Part shown: piece after piece, positions 1 through 8,386 of the stretch
Position numbering within the stretch: position 1 is the stretch's first letter
Layout: each line of letters opens with the position of its first letter
From: Euperipatoides rowelli
Taxonomy: Eukaryota > Onychophora > Udeonychophora > Euonychophora > Peripatopsidae
Assembly: GCA_003024985.2 (NCBI GenBank)
Contig: PXIH01S0008202.1
Length of the DNA: 11,726 nt
Reading direction: 5' to 3' (one strand)
Program-made: the position numbers and the translations under genes
Notes under the pieces: model-generated
What the model was told of the DNA's origin: nothing
The model's input: the letters and a program-made list of their open reading frames with translations, nothing else
The model's database searches: none

Positions 1-220
1 GGAATCTAACCAATTATGAAATTAAATAGAAGTTCCTTGAAATTTAAAAAAAAAAAAAACTTTCAAAAGATTATTGTAACACATGGTAATTATGGATAAA
101 TTGAATTGGTTTACATTAATTTTGTAGATTAATAAAAAACTGTTTAAACAATTTACTGTAGATAAAATTTCAAACCTATTGAAAGAAAATATTATTTTTT
201 TTTTAAAAAAATATTTTTAC
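1..220 (-). other. Intron start downstream of the NBD2 exon
   Basis: This is the first part of the intron that follows the Walker A exon. It begins with a donor (GTAAAAAT) and is A+T-rich with runs of A and T at 47-59 and 194-210. I see no coding similarity on either strand. The next exon, expected to carry the Q-loop of the nucleotide-binding domain, lies beyond the window edge. Confidence 0.75.
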
Positions 221-390
221 CTATTTCCATCAATGTATGCATTTCCACTGGTCACAGGAATTTGTCCAGTTAGCATTTTGAAAGTAGTAGTTTTACCAGC
301 TCCATTAACTCCTAATAAACCAAAACATTCTCCTGGAGGAACACCCACATACAAATGATCTACAGCAGGATGTTTACCTCTAGGATAAAC
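221..390 (-). CDS. ABCA: ABCA transporter exon: start of nucleotide-binding domain 2 (Walker A)
   Basis: This is an internal exon of a subfamily A ABC transporter, a full-length membrane pump that in animals typically moves lipids or sterols using ATP. Translated from 390 downwards it starts [13 protein letters not shown], where Tyr is the likely A-loop aromatic residue that stacks on adenine. It then reads [19 protein letters not shown], which contains a perfect Walker A (GxxGxGKT), and continues [13 protein letters not shown], typical of ABCA domain 2. The acceptor is CTTTTTAG at 398-391. The donor is GTAAAAAT from 220 down, after the codon fragment AG. The exon is 170 nt long and is entered in phase 0, so 56 codons plus 2 nt are coded. 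The Q-loop, signature and Walker B must lie in later exons outside the window. Family assignment is very secure. The exact orthologue (ABCA1, 4 or 7 type) is inferred. Confidence 0.95.
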
Positions 391-1265
391 CTAAAAAGAA
401 CAAAAAATACTAGACCTATAGAAAGAGTTTGTTATGCAAGTATAATTTAAACAGTGTCCAAGCAGTTACTAGTTACTGTATGTGTAGCTAAACTTCTTTT
501 TTTTCTAGCTAAGTAAAATGTAAAATAAGCAACAGAAAGTTACAAAATAAACAGTCTATCGAAATTAACTACACTAATGCTATTTTTCTAAGTTACTTAT
601 CTTACTATATTTAAAATAATCCTTAAAAGTTTGCTAAATCTTAAGATTTAAGAACAGCGTACTATTAAAGAATAAAGAAAAATTTATTTCCTAAACTTTG
701 AATATTATTTTCCCAGAAAAAATTAATAAAATAAAAAAAGTGGTTGTACGAGTAACAAGCTATAAATTTTAAAAACAAAAAAAAGCAGCAAGTTATATTT
801 TTCTCAAACAGCAGTAGTTAATTTCAAGTAAAATATAGCTTTTTCTAAGCACTGATTAAAATGTTCAAAATTGAATATTTTGATAGCAAAGAGAGCGCAT
901 ATCAATTAAAGGTCACACAAAATGGATTTTTTTTTTAAAATTTCATTTCAAAGAAAATTACTAAAAATACAATTCCATTTGGTTAAAACAAAATTCCAAA
1001 AAAAAAAAAGTTATTAAGAAATGAAATTATAAAATATTTCTACATACACTATCTCAGAGGTCATATGAGCGATTCATTTGGTCTGAGAATATTTTATGAT
1101 ACATATCTGTAAACATTAGCAGACTCTATCTTTCATAGCAAAGAAATAACCAATGTTGTATCATTTTAGTTAAATTCTTTCCATTTCAATTGTTTGTTTT
1201 TTTATTAACTAGACCACAATTATGGATGAGACTAATTATGGATGAAGACGAGACACGCCCACACA

Positions 1266-1334
1266 GACTAGTTAATTTTAATTTTATATAATATATTTAT
1301 AAATTAATTAAACATATTTAAATGTTAACTAGTC
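1266..1334. repeat. Inverted repeat GACTAGTTAA / TTAACTAGTC
   Basis: A perfect 10-bp inverted repeat (1266-1275 and 1325-1334) surrounds a 49-bp spacer made almost entirely of A and T. It sits at the left edge of the composite repeat block, so it may be a substructure of that element. An A+T-rich stem-loop could also arise by chance in sequence this biased. Confidence 0.4.
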
Positions 1335-1789
1335 GAAACCCATCGAAATTGACAGAAATTTTTTTGGGGGGTCCCAGAATTTTGTGCCATGTTTGGAACT
1401 ATGGTAAACACTCCCATGTTATTTGCTCCCCCTTCCCCCCCAAAAATGGCCAAGTCTATTTTCATTGTCTAAAATGATGGAATTCAATTGGGCTTCCTTA
1501 GCACCCCCATGTGATTCTAGACCTTTAGGGTAACACAAATTTCAAATTTGAACTTAATCTAAGCATTTTAATTTTTTTTAGATTTTTGGGCCCCCAACCA
1601 ACCTTATGTGAGCACCTAGGATCTAGACCTTTAGTGTAATTTCAAATTAGAACTTAACTAGCAAATAAACCCGTTACACGGTATCAAACATTTTTTAAAA
1701 ATAGTTCCTAGATGGCGCTGTTACAAGCTTTGGAACACTGCTTCGAATAAGCCCGTTACACGGGCATCAAACATTTTTAAGACGTGCAT

Positions 1790-1808
1790 CACTCACTCTC
1801 TCTCTCAC
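1790..1808 (+). repeat. Short CT/CA-rich simple repeat
   Basis: A run of CACTCACTCTCTCTCTCAC lies between two copies of the CCCGTTACA unit in the composite repeat. It is short and impure. Confidence 0.5.
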
Positions 1809-3699
1809 ATAAGAGTTACGATTCTTAATTCTTAGTTCCCGGGCCGATAAGCCCGTTACATTAAAGTTTCTAAAAATAGTTCATAGATGGCGCTGTTACA
1901 GGCTTCGTAAAATACTGGCTTCGGAAACACTCTTTCCAATTAATATATGGGATCAGAGCATTTTAAAAAGTTTAGATTTTTGGGAGCCTACAGTACCCCC
2001 ATGTGACCACCTAGAACCTTGAACTTTTATATACATATTCTAGATCTCTACAGGAACACCAATTTCAAATGTCAACTTAATTTGACAAACCATTGGGGTG
2101 AAAATGCAATTTAAAGAGTTCGGAATGACGGACACACAGAGAAAATTTGTTTTTTAATATAATTAATATCAATATGAAGCTTTAAAAAATTGATGCACTA
2201 AAATAATAAATTATTTGTAGGTGGCGAATCATGGCTGGAGACAAATATCTAGAGTCCATAATTTTTTGGTGGCCGCTTTTACTGAGAAATAGAAATGATG
2301 ATTAAAAATATAAAAAAATACCGAATATAAATGCATCTTTAAAAACTATACCTGCTCGCACAAAAGTTAAAAAAAAAAAAAAATTCAACTTTTTTTTTTT
2401 TAATTTTACCATCATAAATATCTTGCCAAGTTGCCATACTTTATTAACAGAAAGCACATTTAATATAATAGTAATTTTATCAGTTTAATTTTCATAATTA
2501 TTTAAATTTAATGAAAATATAAATCTGGGTGTTCCGACTAAATATAGTATTGCATTTTTACTCTAAGGTTCCAAACATTTAATTCCTGATTTTACGAGGC
2601 ATTGGACATTTTTAATAGACAATAAGATACAGTAGCTGACATCTGCAAGGCATAGGATGTGTGAAGGGTCACCAATTCATTTTTATCGGCATAGCATGAA
2701 TATAAATACAATAGCCTATTTTTTTTTTTTTTTTGCTTATATAATACACCGGCAGAATATTATCATAACGTTATTGTTCTACTGTAATAGAAAGTGAAAA
2801 AATAATGAAATACAACTTATTATTAATATTATCTTACTTTATAGTAGGCCATCAATCATAAGCGATTCATCCCAGACCTTTTCTTATGCAGTCTACATTT
2901 TTGTTTATCCTAACAATATTTTTACTAGGTTTGTTAAAAGAACAAAATTGAAGTATGTACATTATACAATCTGAAAACAAATAAAGACTCCAACCCTGTT
3001 TTAATAAAGACACATATTTTTAAATAATACAATATTAGGATACAGTTGGCCTGTGTTTGTCAGAAAAATAATCATTTACAGTATATAGCAAAAAAAAAAA
3101 AAATGTGATATGTCACTTTAAGGACATGATTTTTTTTTTTTTTTAAATCTTAATTTCTGCCCTAGTAATTCAGTTTCGTAAATTGACAATTTAATAATAA
3201 ACTGAAATTCTTCCGTTGGCATAATCATTAAATTCTAACAATTTGCAATTATTTTTTTTTAAATATAGATGAGTAGCGCAACTTTCATCCTGATTAACAC
3301 TTCTAGACGTAAAATCAAAATGTAAATAGAGCATTAAAAAATTATTTAGACAGTAAGTAATCAGTAATCGACAACACCACAACAGCTTTTAGGCGACCTA
3401 TACCAAAGTGTAATGGCAGTAGGCAAACCATGGGGCCGAACATTTCAGATCTTAGGACTACTATCGATGTCAGACAGCTCTTGCCTAGACATCCCACCCT
3501 AACACCCGTGTGCACAACAAAAAAAAATAAAGGTAAAATGCAACAAATAAATATTTTTAAATAATTTTAAAATTTAAAACTAAAACATTATTAAATATTA
3601 CACCACCACCCACAGTATACAATTAAATAACATAATTGAACCCTCACTACTTACAATCAGGCCATCAGCCATCAGAAACTCCATCCAGACCATCCCCAC

Positions 3700-3743
3700 T
3701 GCTGCCCAGTTTACCCCCCTCCCACCTGCCCNCCCCCCCCCCA
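3700..3743 (+). repeat. C-rich low-complexity tract with an undetermined base
   Basis: The tract is almost entirely C with a few T, A and G bases and contains the window's only N, at 3732, next to a run of ten C residues. It marks the 3' edge of the retrotransposon relic on the minus strand. The N suggests assembly uncertainty, so the tract length should not be trusted. Apparent reading frames across it (poly-Pro or poly-Gly) are composition artefacts. Confidence 0.8.
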
Positions 3744-4400
3744 GTCCAGTTTCGTAATTTCTTCTTCATCAGAGGAGTCAACCATTTTGTATATTTCCAG
3801 GGCCAACTTCACCATATCCTCCTTCTTCTTAGCAGCCTCTACCCAGCAGCTCAGTAGAACCCTGCTCCAACTCATGTCATTCACCAATGAGTCATTCCAC
3901 ATAAAGCACGGCCTCTCAATTTTCTTCTTCCTAGGGCAAATCTTTTTGGCCACCTAAAGTATATTCTCTTGAGAGCGTCTTAGAATGTGTACCCAGTATT
4001 TTAATCTTAGATTCATGACCCTCCTCCAAATTGTTTCCCCTCGAGAAGTACCACAATTCTGCTTGACGGAACATGTCTACAATACTGAGCCAGCAGGGAG
4101 ATCATCATACTCTCCATCTCCTTCAATGCCTTCCGGTTCTCCTGTGTTGTTGACATCACTTTCGTCCCAAACAAGACCACTGGTGATATGATCGTATTGT
4201 ACATGATCCTCACCAAGTTCCAAGGTGGATCATGCCACCTAAAAAAGGCACTAATCCTCTAGCACATCTCATCGCCTTCTCGGTTCTAATCCTAGTTGCT
4301 CCCCTCCTATCAGGATCACTTGTTATAGTGACCCCAAATATTTTAAGGAGGACACCACTTTAAACTCCTTATTGTCCAAAACCAAACTCTTAACATTAAA
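3711..4400 (-). pseudogene. Decayed non-LTR retrotransposon reverse-transcriptase C-terminal region
   Basis: Read on the minus strand, three frames in succession give the usual order of motifs at the C-terminal end of a LINE-type ORF2. First is FKVVSSLKYLGSL (about 4365-4327), followed after a frameshift by ITSDPDRRGATRIRTEKAM. Next is RIMYNTIISPVVLFGTKV (about 4210-4157) with a following E/K-rich helix. Then comes RLKYWVHILRRSQENI (about 4011-3964), and finally IERPCFMWNDSL (about 3921-3886). These match the family pattern YLGS-I, Y-T-I-PV-L-G, RL-W-GH-LR and RP-W-D. At least two frameshifts and several stops break it, so it is dead. No catalytic YxDD, endonuclease or 5' part was seen, so it looks 5'-truncated. 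It lies in the same orientation as the host gene, inside its intron. The clade (RTE, CR1 or Jockey type) is not resolved. Confidence 0.75.
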
Positions 4401-4435
4401 AAATTATTTATACATAAGAGAATAAGACCAAAATT

Positions 4436-4475
4436 ATTATAGAATGTTTTTTTTTTTTAAATTATAGAATGTTTT
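4436..4475. repeat. 15-bp direct repeat flanking a T run
   Basis: ATTATAGAATGTTTT occurs twice, at 4436-4450 and 4461-4475, separated only by a stretch of T and two A. On the minus strand this reads as a short A tract bracketed by direct repeats. It could be a target-site duplication around a nearly complete deletion of an insert, or a simple slippage duplication. It lies just upstream of the retrotransposon relic. Confidence 0.6.
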
Positions 4476-4849
4476 ATTGCGCTATACTGTATATTACTTA
4501 AAAAAAATACCCATCTCCCGAAAGAACTATAAGTATCGTTGATTTACTTATCATTGTTTACGTCAATCAACCTCACCTACAGGATACTTTTAGCACTACC
4601 GTTTAAAGGGGGAGGTGCTAATAGGAAATTTGATTTTTAAATAACTCTTTTTTTTTATAAAAAAAAAAATTTTTAACCAAGTTTAATCGTTTTTTTTTAT
4701 TAATTTTCATTGCAAAAAATTATAAAAAATCCATTTTATGTGACCTTTAAATATAATATAACAGAACCTCTGGAATCTCCTGTAATGCCCTGATCATTCC
4801 TTATGTGGAGATGAACATGGCCTACAGTATACACAGTATTTAAATTTAC

Positions 4850-4970
4850 CTTACTAAGATTTTCCAAACGTAACACATCAGAAGTTGCACCACCTGATAG
4901 CACACGCTGTCTCTCAGCACTAACATCAATATCTTCTGTAATGTAAGGTCTATCCATAGGAATCATTTCC
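4850..4970 (-). CDS. ABCA: ABCA transporter exon: linker between TMD2 and NBD2
   Basis: This internal exon encodes the cytoplasmic linker that joins the last transmembrane helix to nucleotide-binding domain 2. It reads EMIPMDRPYI then TEDIDVSAERQRVLSGG, with the conserved ABCA pattern ED-DV-ERQR-L-GG, and ends DVLRLENLSK, the first beta strand of the ABC domain. The acceptor is GGTTTAG at 4977-4971 and the donor is AAG|GTAAAT at 4850/4849. The length is 121 nt: one base completes a Lys codon split by the preceding intron, followed by 40 codons. Open reading continues on both sides into intron (a Met at 4990 and a tail down to 4736), but homology to the family stops at the splice sites. The phase matches both neighbours exactly. 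Assignment is very secure. Confidence 0.94.
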
Positions 4971-5844
4971 CTAAACCATGAAGAAAACATTTTAAAATAA
5001 TTTTATTTAAAAAAAATGGTGGGGGTGGAATAATAAAACTTGTGCTTTAATATACAATATTTAGATCATTTCAAGAAATAATAAGTAAATTTCACTTTAA
5101 TGTTCACTCAATATTAAATTGGTCTATGCATAGTCATAAAATAAAGACACATTCAAACATAATCATCAGCAGCTTTCTAATTATGTAAGTTCATTTTCTT
5201 AAATTTTAACAGCAACTGGTGAGGTTGAAGCCTAATATCAGAATCTAATAATCAAGTTTTATCAATACAAATGTTCAGTATGTATATCTACATAATTCTT
5301 ATTTAAATACAGTTTGGACCAGAAGGAGTTTTTTTTCTTTTATTATTTTTCAACCACTGTTAGTAATACAAACAATGAATGAATAACAATTTGTATATTG
5401 CAGATTAGAACATTACAAGTGCAGTGACAAATTTAATTAGCCTTTAAACCATTTTAAAGTCACATTACTGCCTCTTAAGTCTGTTTCTTTAGCAAGAGAC
5501 CAATAAGCATTGATTTAGGTAATTAATTAAACAATTCGAACACATTTGAAAGTCATAAATATGTATTTAATTACAGCAATTTGAAAATTAATATTTGGTC
5601 ACTTGATTTTTTTTTTAATAATAAAAAAAATTAAATGGACCCTTTTTTAATATTTAGAGATTCAAACACAGGAAATTGTTTCAAACATCCAAATATTAGG
5701 CACTAATTGCAGAAGGCATAAGAAATAATTGATAGAGAACAGTGAACAATGCAGCACTGGCTCAAAAAATATGATGTTGCCGCTAAAGGTTTCTATACAT
5801 CAAAACAAATAAATATAGTTTCATATTACATTAGCATTACTTAC
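4971..5844 (-). other. ABCA intron (874 bp), no other content seen
   Basis: This is a GT-AG, phase 2 intron. The donor is the near-ideal GTAAGT at 5844-5839 and the acceptor is TTTAG at 4975-4971. The sequence is A+T-rich with scattered T runs (for example 5328-5345 and 5607-5617). I found no coding similarity, RNA gene or clear repeat on either strand. Confidence 0.85.
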
Positions 5845-5974
5845 TTTGCTTTGTAAAAAAATCGATATTCAATAAGAAGAGCGAAGACAAAAAACAAAAT
5901 TCCTTGGATAAACATACAAAAAATATTTCTGCCAGCAAAGTGCCAATCAAATGGATCCTGGAATAGTTTCAAAT
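5845..5974 (-). CDS. ABCA: ABCA transporter exon: last transmembrane helix of TMD2
   Basis: The exon reads LKLFQDPFDWHFAGRN and then the hydrophobic segment IFCMFIQGILFFVFALLI, ending EYRFFYKA plus two bases. This matches the final extracellular-to-cytoplasmic segment of ABCA proteins (P-x-W-x-x-GRN, then about 20 hydrophobic residues, then Y-R-F-F). Two acceptors compete. CAG at 5960-5958 would put the upstream exon out of frame and hit a stop. TTTCTCATTTAAG, ending at 5975, gives phase 1 entry, and the spacing between ...FSSF and PFDW then equals that of vertebrate ABCA1, so I chose it. The exon is 130 nt: 2 bases, 42 codons and 2 bases. The donor is AA|GTAAGT. The assignment is secure, and the chosen acceptor is well supported by both phase and length. 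Confidence 0.93.
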
Positions 5975-6245
5975 CTTAAATGAGAAACAACACAATCATT
6001 AATGTTTGATATTATACTTGTATGTGTATAATTTATAAATAAATTATATCCTTATTTAAAAAATTCCTAAGTATTTTTTTTTTTAAGAATAAAAATATAT
6101 ATACAGTAGATAGATAAATTATGTTAATTTGAACTAAAGTGGTATATCAATGCCTAATGAAACTTCATTGATTTATGTGTATTTTTTTGTAAAAAAAATG
6201 CTTTGTTTAATTAATCAATTTGTTATAGTCGGTCCATAAATACAT

Positions 6246-6306
6246 CAAAATTCGACTTTTATGCCAATATGTAGCAAATTATCAACCCTTCATATGACGA
6301 ATTTTG
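6246..6306. repeat. Short inverted repeat CAAAATTCG / CGAATTTTG
   Basis: Perfect 9-bp arms at 6246-6254 and 6298-6306 are separated by 43 bp, a little upstream of the 17-bp inverted-repeat pair. It may be part of the same repeat cluster, but the arms are short and A+T-rich, so chance is possible. Confidence 0.35.
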
Positions 6307-6390
6307 GCAAAAAAAAAAAATTGCGCCAATTCCAGTAATAGTATTTGTGGTTGACTGGTTATCAGACCAGAATACGAGAGCCCAGAACCA

Positions 6391-6633
6391 GGATCCAATA
6401 AGTGACATTTTAGTCATATTTTATTATTTACGGTCCTAACCTTACCTTTATCCTGAACCATAACTCCTACTACGTATTAAACCCACTATGCTCCAACCCT
6501 ATGATGATGAAGGGGTGAAATAATAATTTTTTGATCGATTTGGACAATTTTGAGCTATTTTCGCCATTTGGCGGGTATGACTGAAATAGAGGCGGAGATG
6601 TTAAAAACGCAGTAATTGTCACTTATTGGATCC
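6391..6633. mobile_element. Candidate MITE-like element with 17-bp terminal inverted repeats
   Basis: GGATCCAATAAGTGACA at 6391-6407 is repeated as its exact reverse complement, TGTCACTTATTGGATCC, at 6617-6633. The 243-bp span has no ORF and is less A+T-rich than its surroundings. Perfect 17-bp arms this far apart are unlikely by chance and resemble the termini of a small nonautonomous DNA transposon. I could not find a convincing target-site duplication directly outside the arms. They may therefore be internal to a larger element, or a fold-back repeat of another origin. Confidence 0.5.
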
Positions 6634-6663
6634 CTTTTCTAACTTTTCCTACCAGACAGAAAC

Positions 6664-6775
6664 AGGGGCCGATTCCTTTACAGACCAATCAGAATGTAGA
6701 TCAGTGATTCAAAGCTTTAAAGGATCGTTTCCTTCACTGACCAATCAGAATGTAGATCAGTGATTCAAAGCTTTA
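6664..6775 (+). repeat. Two-copy tandem duplication, 56-bp period
   Basis: A 37-bp block starting GACCAATCAGAATG and ending AAAGCTTTA is identical at 6683-6719 and 6739-6775, an offset of 56 bp. The bases before each copy (GATTCCTTTACA and GTTTCCTTCACT) are also similar, so the whole 56-bp unit was duplicated. Each copy contains CCAAT and an ATCAGTGATTC stretch. The identity suggests a recent local duplication. No function is evident inside the intron. Confidence 0.85.
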
Positions 6776-8069
6776 TTTATTATTTTTTATTTGCAGTTGG
6801 TGACTCGGTGGTTTTTATAAAAGATACTCTAAACAAGAAGGCTGAAAATAAATTTTTAACATGTTATATTTGAATTAAAAAATATAATTGCTAAGAATGT
6901 TTAAGAAATATTATAAACTTTTGAAATAATAGTTAAAATTTGTTTCATCGTGTCAAGTTAATGCCTTCTGGTGTTTTTTTTTCTTAAAATTAATTTCAAC
7001 TTCAATCCCAAGAGTTATCTCAAAATTTTATGGATTTTATATTGATGTGAAGAAAGTAACTTTTTCTCTGTTCTTTTTTTTTTTTTTTTTTTATTCAAGA
7101 CTTTAAGTAATAACATTGGTTGACAAACAAAACGTAATGAATTCATTTCTTATCTTAGCTCCATGGTCTAGCGTGATAGCTTCTTGATCCCAGATATGCA
7201 TTTTCCCCCAGCGAGATTTTATCCTTTGGCTACGTCAAATTGATGTCAGTTCGTGGGTTTTTTTTTTTTTTTTTTAAACAACGTAGAAACTTGCAAATTT
7301 TTTTATGTTTCAGTTTAAATTTTCCAAATTGATTAATTAAACAAATATTTTTAAGTAAAACTAAACATAAATCAATTTAAAAAAAAAAAAATCATTGATA
7401 AACCACTTTAAGGAACTTCTACAAAATGCTTAGCATTTAAAAAAAAAAGACTTTTATTTAAACAAATTTGTAGTTTCAATTAAAATGTCAATTTTTCTTG
7501 CTTTTCTTTCCAAATAATTTTTTCATAAGGATTTAAGCTTACAATATTTAATTAAAAAAGAATGCAATTGTATTATTTATTTTTTAATGTTTTAATTAAG
7601 CTTACAAAATATCTTTATTTTGGGTTCTAATTACCATATTTTTTATTATTTTTCAAATCCAACTCAAATCGTATTTCTTATTTAATGTGAAAATTAAGTG
7701 ATATAAAACATAAAAATAATTGGTAGTTAAAAAAGTATTTTTATTTGAGATACGGTACTTTAATTTTGTAAGTGTTTTTCATTAAATTTCATACTTTTTT
7801 TAGCAATTTGCCCATTCGTGTATATACACAACATATTTCTAAAAAATAAATCATATTGCTGATTTGTTCAGAGCAGTAGTCACTGTAGCAATAAATTGAT
7901 AGAACATGACAGCAATATGGACTAATACAGCTATTGCATAGTGAAAAAAATATTACACAACAAAAAATATTATGAATATTAATTATATAAGATACATTTT
8001 AGGCTATATATAGTATACTGTATAAGAGCCTGTTCTTATTTATTATTGGACAAAGTAAATTGTACATAC

Positions 8070-8193
8070 TGAAGGAGGAAAATGCATCAGCTTTCACTTG
8101 ATTTGATGCCATGTCCATCAAGCCACGTCCAAGACAGTACTGTGGGAAAATGAGGAAAACTTGACGAAGTATGCTAGCAATCTCTTTTAATTC
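8070..8193 (-). CDS. ABCA: ABCA transporter exon: TMD2 helix with CLGRG motif
   Basis: The exon reads ELKEIASILRQVFLIFPQYC then LGRGLMDMASNQVKADAFSSF, with one base left over. The stretch VFLIFP-x-x-CLGRGL-DM-x-NQ-x-x-ADA is a hallmark of the ABCA1-type second transmembrane domain, so it places the gene in that group. It contains a membrane helix (about residues 9-21 of the exon). The acceptor is TTTTTTAATAG ending at 8194 and the donor is A|GTATGT. The length is 124 nt: 41 codons entered in phase 0 plus one base, which joins the AT at the start of the next exon to give Asn. The preceding intron is only 193 bp. Assignment is very secure. Confidence 0.95.
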
Positions 8194-8386
8194 CTATTAA
8201 AAAATTAAAATTAAAAAGTTAGAAAGAAAATAAGCTTTAATTGTCAATAAATTTAAATTATTTTGATTAATTGCTTTAATTCAAATTATTGCAGCAGGTA
8301 GACTAAGTTTATTATTTAGATAACTAAAACTTAAAAAAATATAAACACAAATATAAAATATTTGTTGGAGACAGAAAAAAACCCAC
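8194..8386 (-). other. Short ABCA intron (193 bp)
   Basis: This is a phase 0 GT-AG intron between ...LELLHDE and ELKEIAS... (donor GAG|GTGGGT at 8387/8386, acceptor TTAATAG ending at 8194). It is A+T-rich, with no other feature seen, and is the shortest intron in the window. Confidence 0.9.

Larger units (their letters stand above)
1240..2170. repeat. Composite dispersed repeat with internal duplications
   Basis: This block has clearly higher G+C than its surroundings and is built from two families of internal repeat. Family one contains CCCCATGTGA or TTATGTGA, then CACCTAG, CTAGACCTTTAG and AATTTCAAATT.GAACTTAA. It occurs at about 1497-1560, 1564-1657 and 1959-2083. Family two contains AA(A/G)CCCGTTACA. 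It occurs at 1664-1745, 1746-1790 and 1847-1933, and two of these copies share TAGATGGCGCTGTTACA. Related A+T-rich edges with a GACACAC or CACACAG motif followed by A/T-rich DNA occur at about 1247-1290 and 2128-2164. I see no ORF of note. It is probably a nonautonomous or decayed mobile element, but I cannot assign it to a class. Confidence 0.6.
391..4849 (-). other. Large ABCA intron (4459 bp) hosting repeats
   Basis: This GT-AG intron splits the codon series ...ENLSK / VYPRGK... in phase 0 (donor AAG|GTAAAT at 4850/4849, acceptor TTTTTAG at 392/391). It is by far the longest complete intron here. The flanks (about 391-1200, 2170-3400 and 4480-4849) are A+T-rich with many A and T runs, and I see no gene in them. 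Blocks at about 1240-2170 and about 3400-4400 have higher G+C and carry the repeat element and retrotransposon relic listed separately. The homology and phase across the junction are continuous, so no further ABCA exon is expected inside. Confidence 0.85.
5975..8069 (-). other. ABCA intron (2095 bp) with repeat remnants
   Basis: This is a phase 1 GT-AG intron (donor GTATGT at 8069-8064, acceptor TTTAAG ending at 5975). Most of it is A+T-rich with long T runs at about 7072-7092 and 7258-7275 and A runs at 6310-6321 and 7379-7391. Between about 6220 and 6830 it has higher G+C and contains the inverted-repeat pair and the 56-bp duplication listed separately. A weak tRNA-like stretch lies near 7158-7235. 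No exon or intact gene was seen. Confidence 0.85.

Noticed and set aside
3636-3857. Plus-strand proline- and serine-rich frame
   Set aside because: It runs through the C-rich tract with an N and lies antisense to the reverse-transcriptase relic. The composition, not coding constraint, explains it.
3985-4191. Plus-strand frame of 68 codons
   Set aside because: It is antisense to the RT relic motif Y-N-T-I-x-x-P-V-V-L-F-G on the minus strand and has no recognisable features of its own.
4971-4990. Met codon at 4990 as a possible start of a small protein covering 4736-4990
   Set aside because: The region from 4970 to 4850 is an internal ABCA exon with phase-matched splice sites. The ATG and the 3' tail are intronic read-through.
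5957-5957. Acceptor CAG at 5960-5958 as the start of the last-helix exon
   Set aside because: With the upstream donor leaving one base, this acceptor shifts the frame to an early stop. The acceptor ending at 5975 restores both phase and ABCA1-like spacing.
6340-6395. tRNA or SINE-like segment (GTGGTTGACTGGTTATCAGACC...AGAACCAGGATCC)
   Set aside because: The A-box resemblance is weak, no proper B box (GGTTCGA) is present and no cloverleaf folds.
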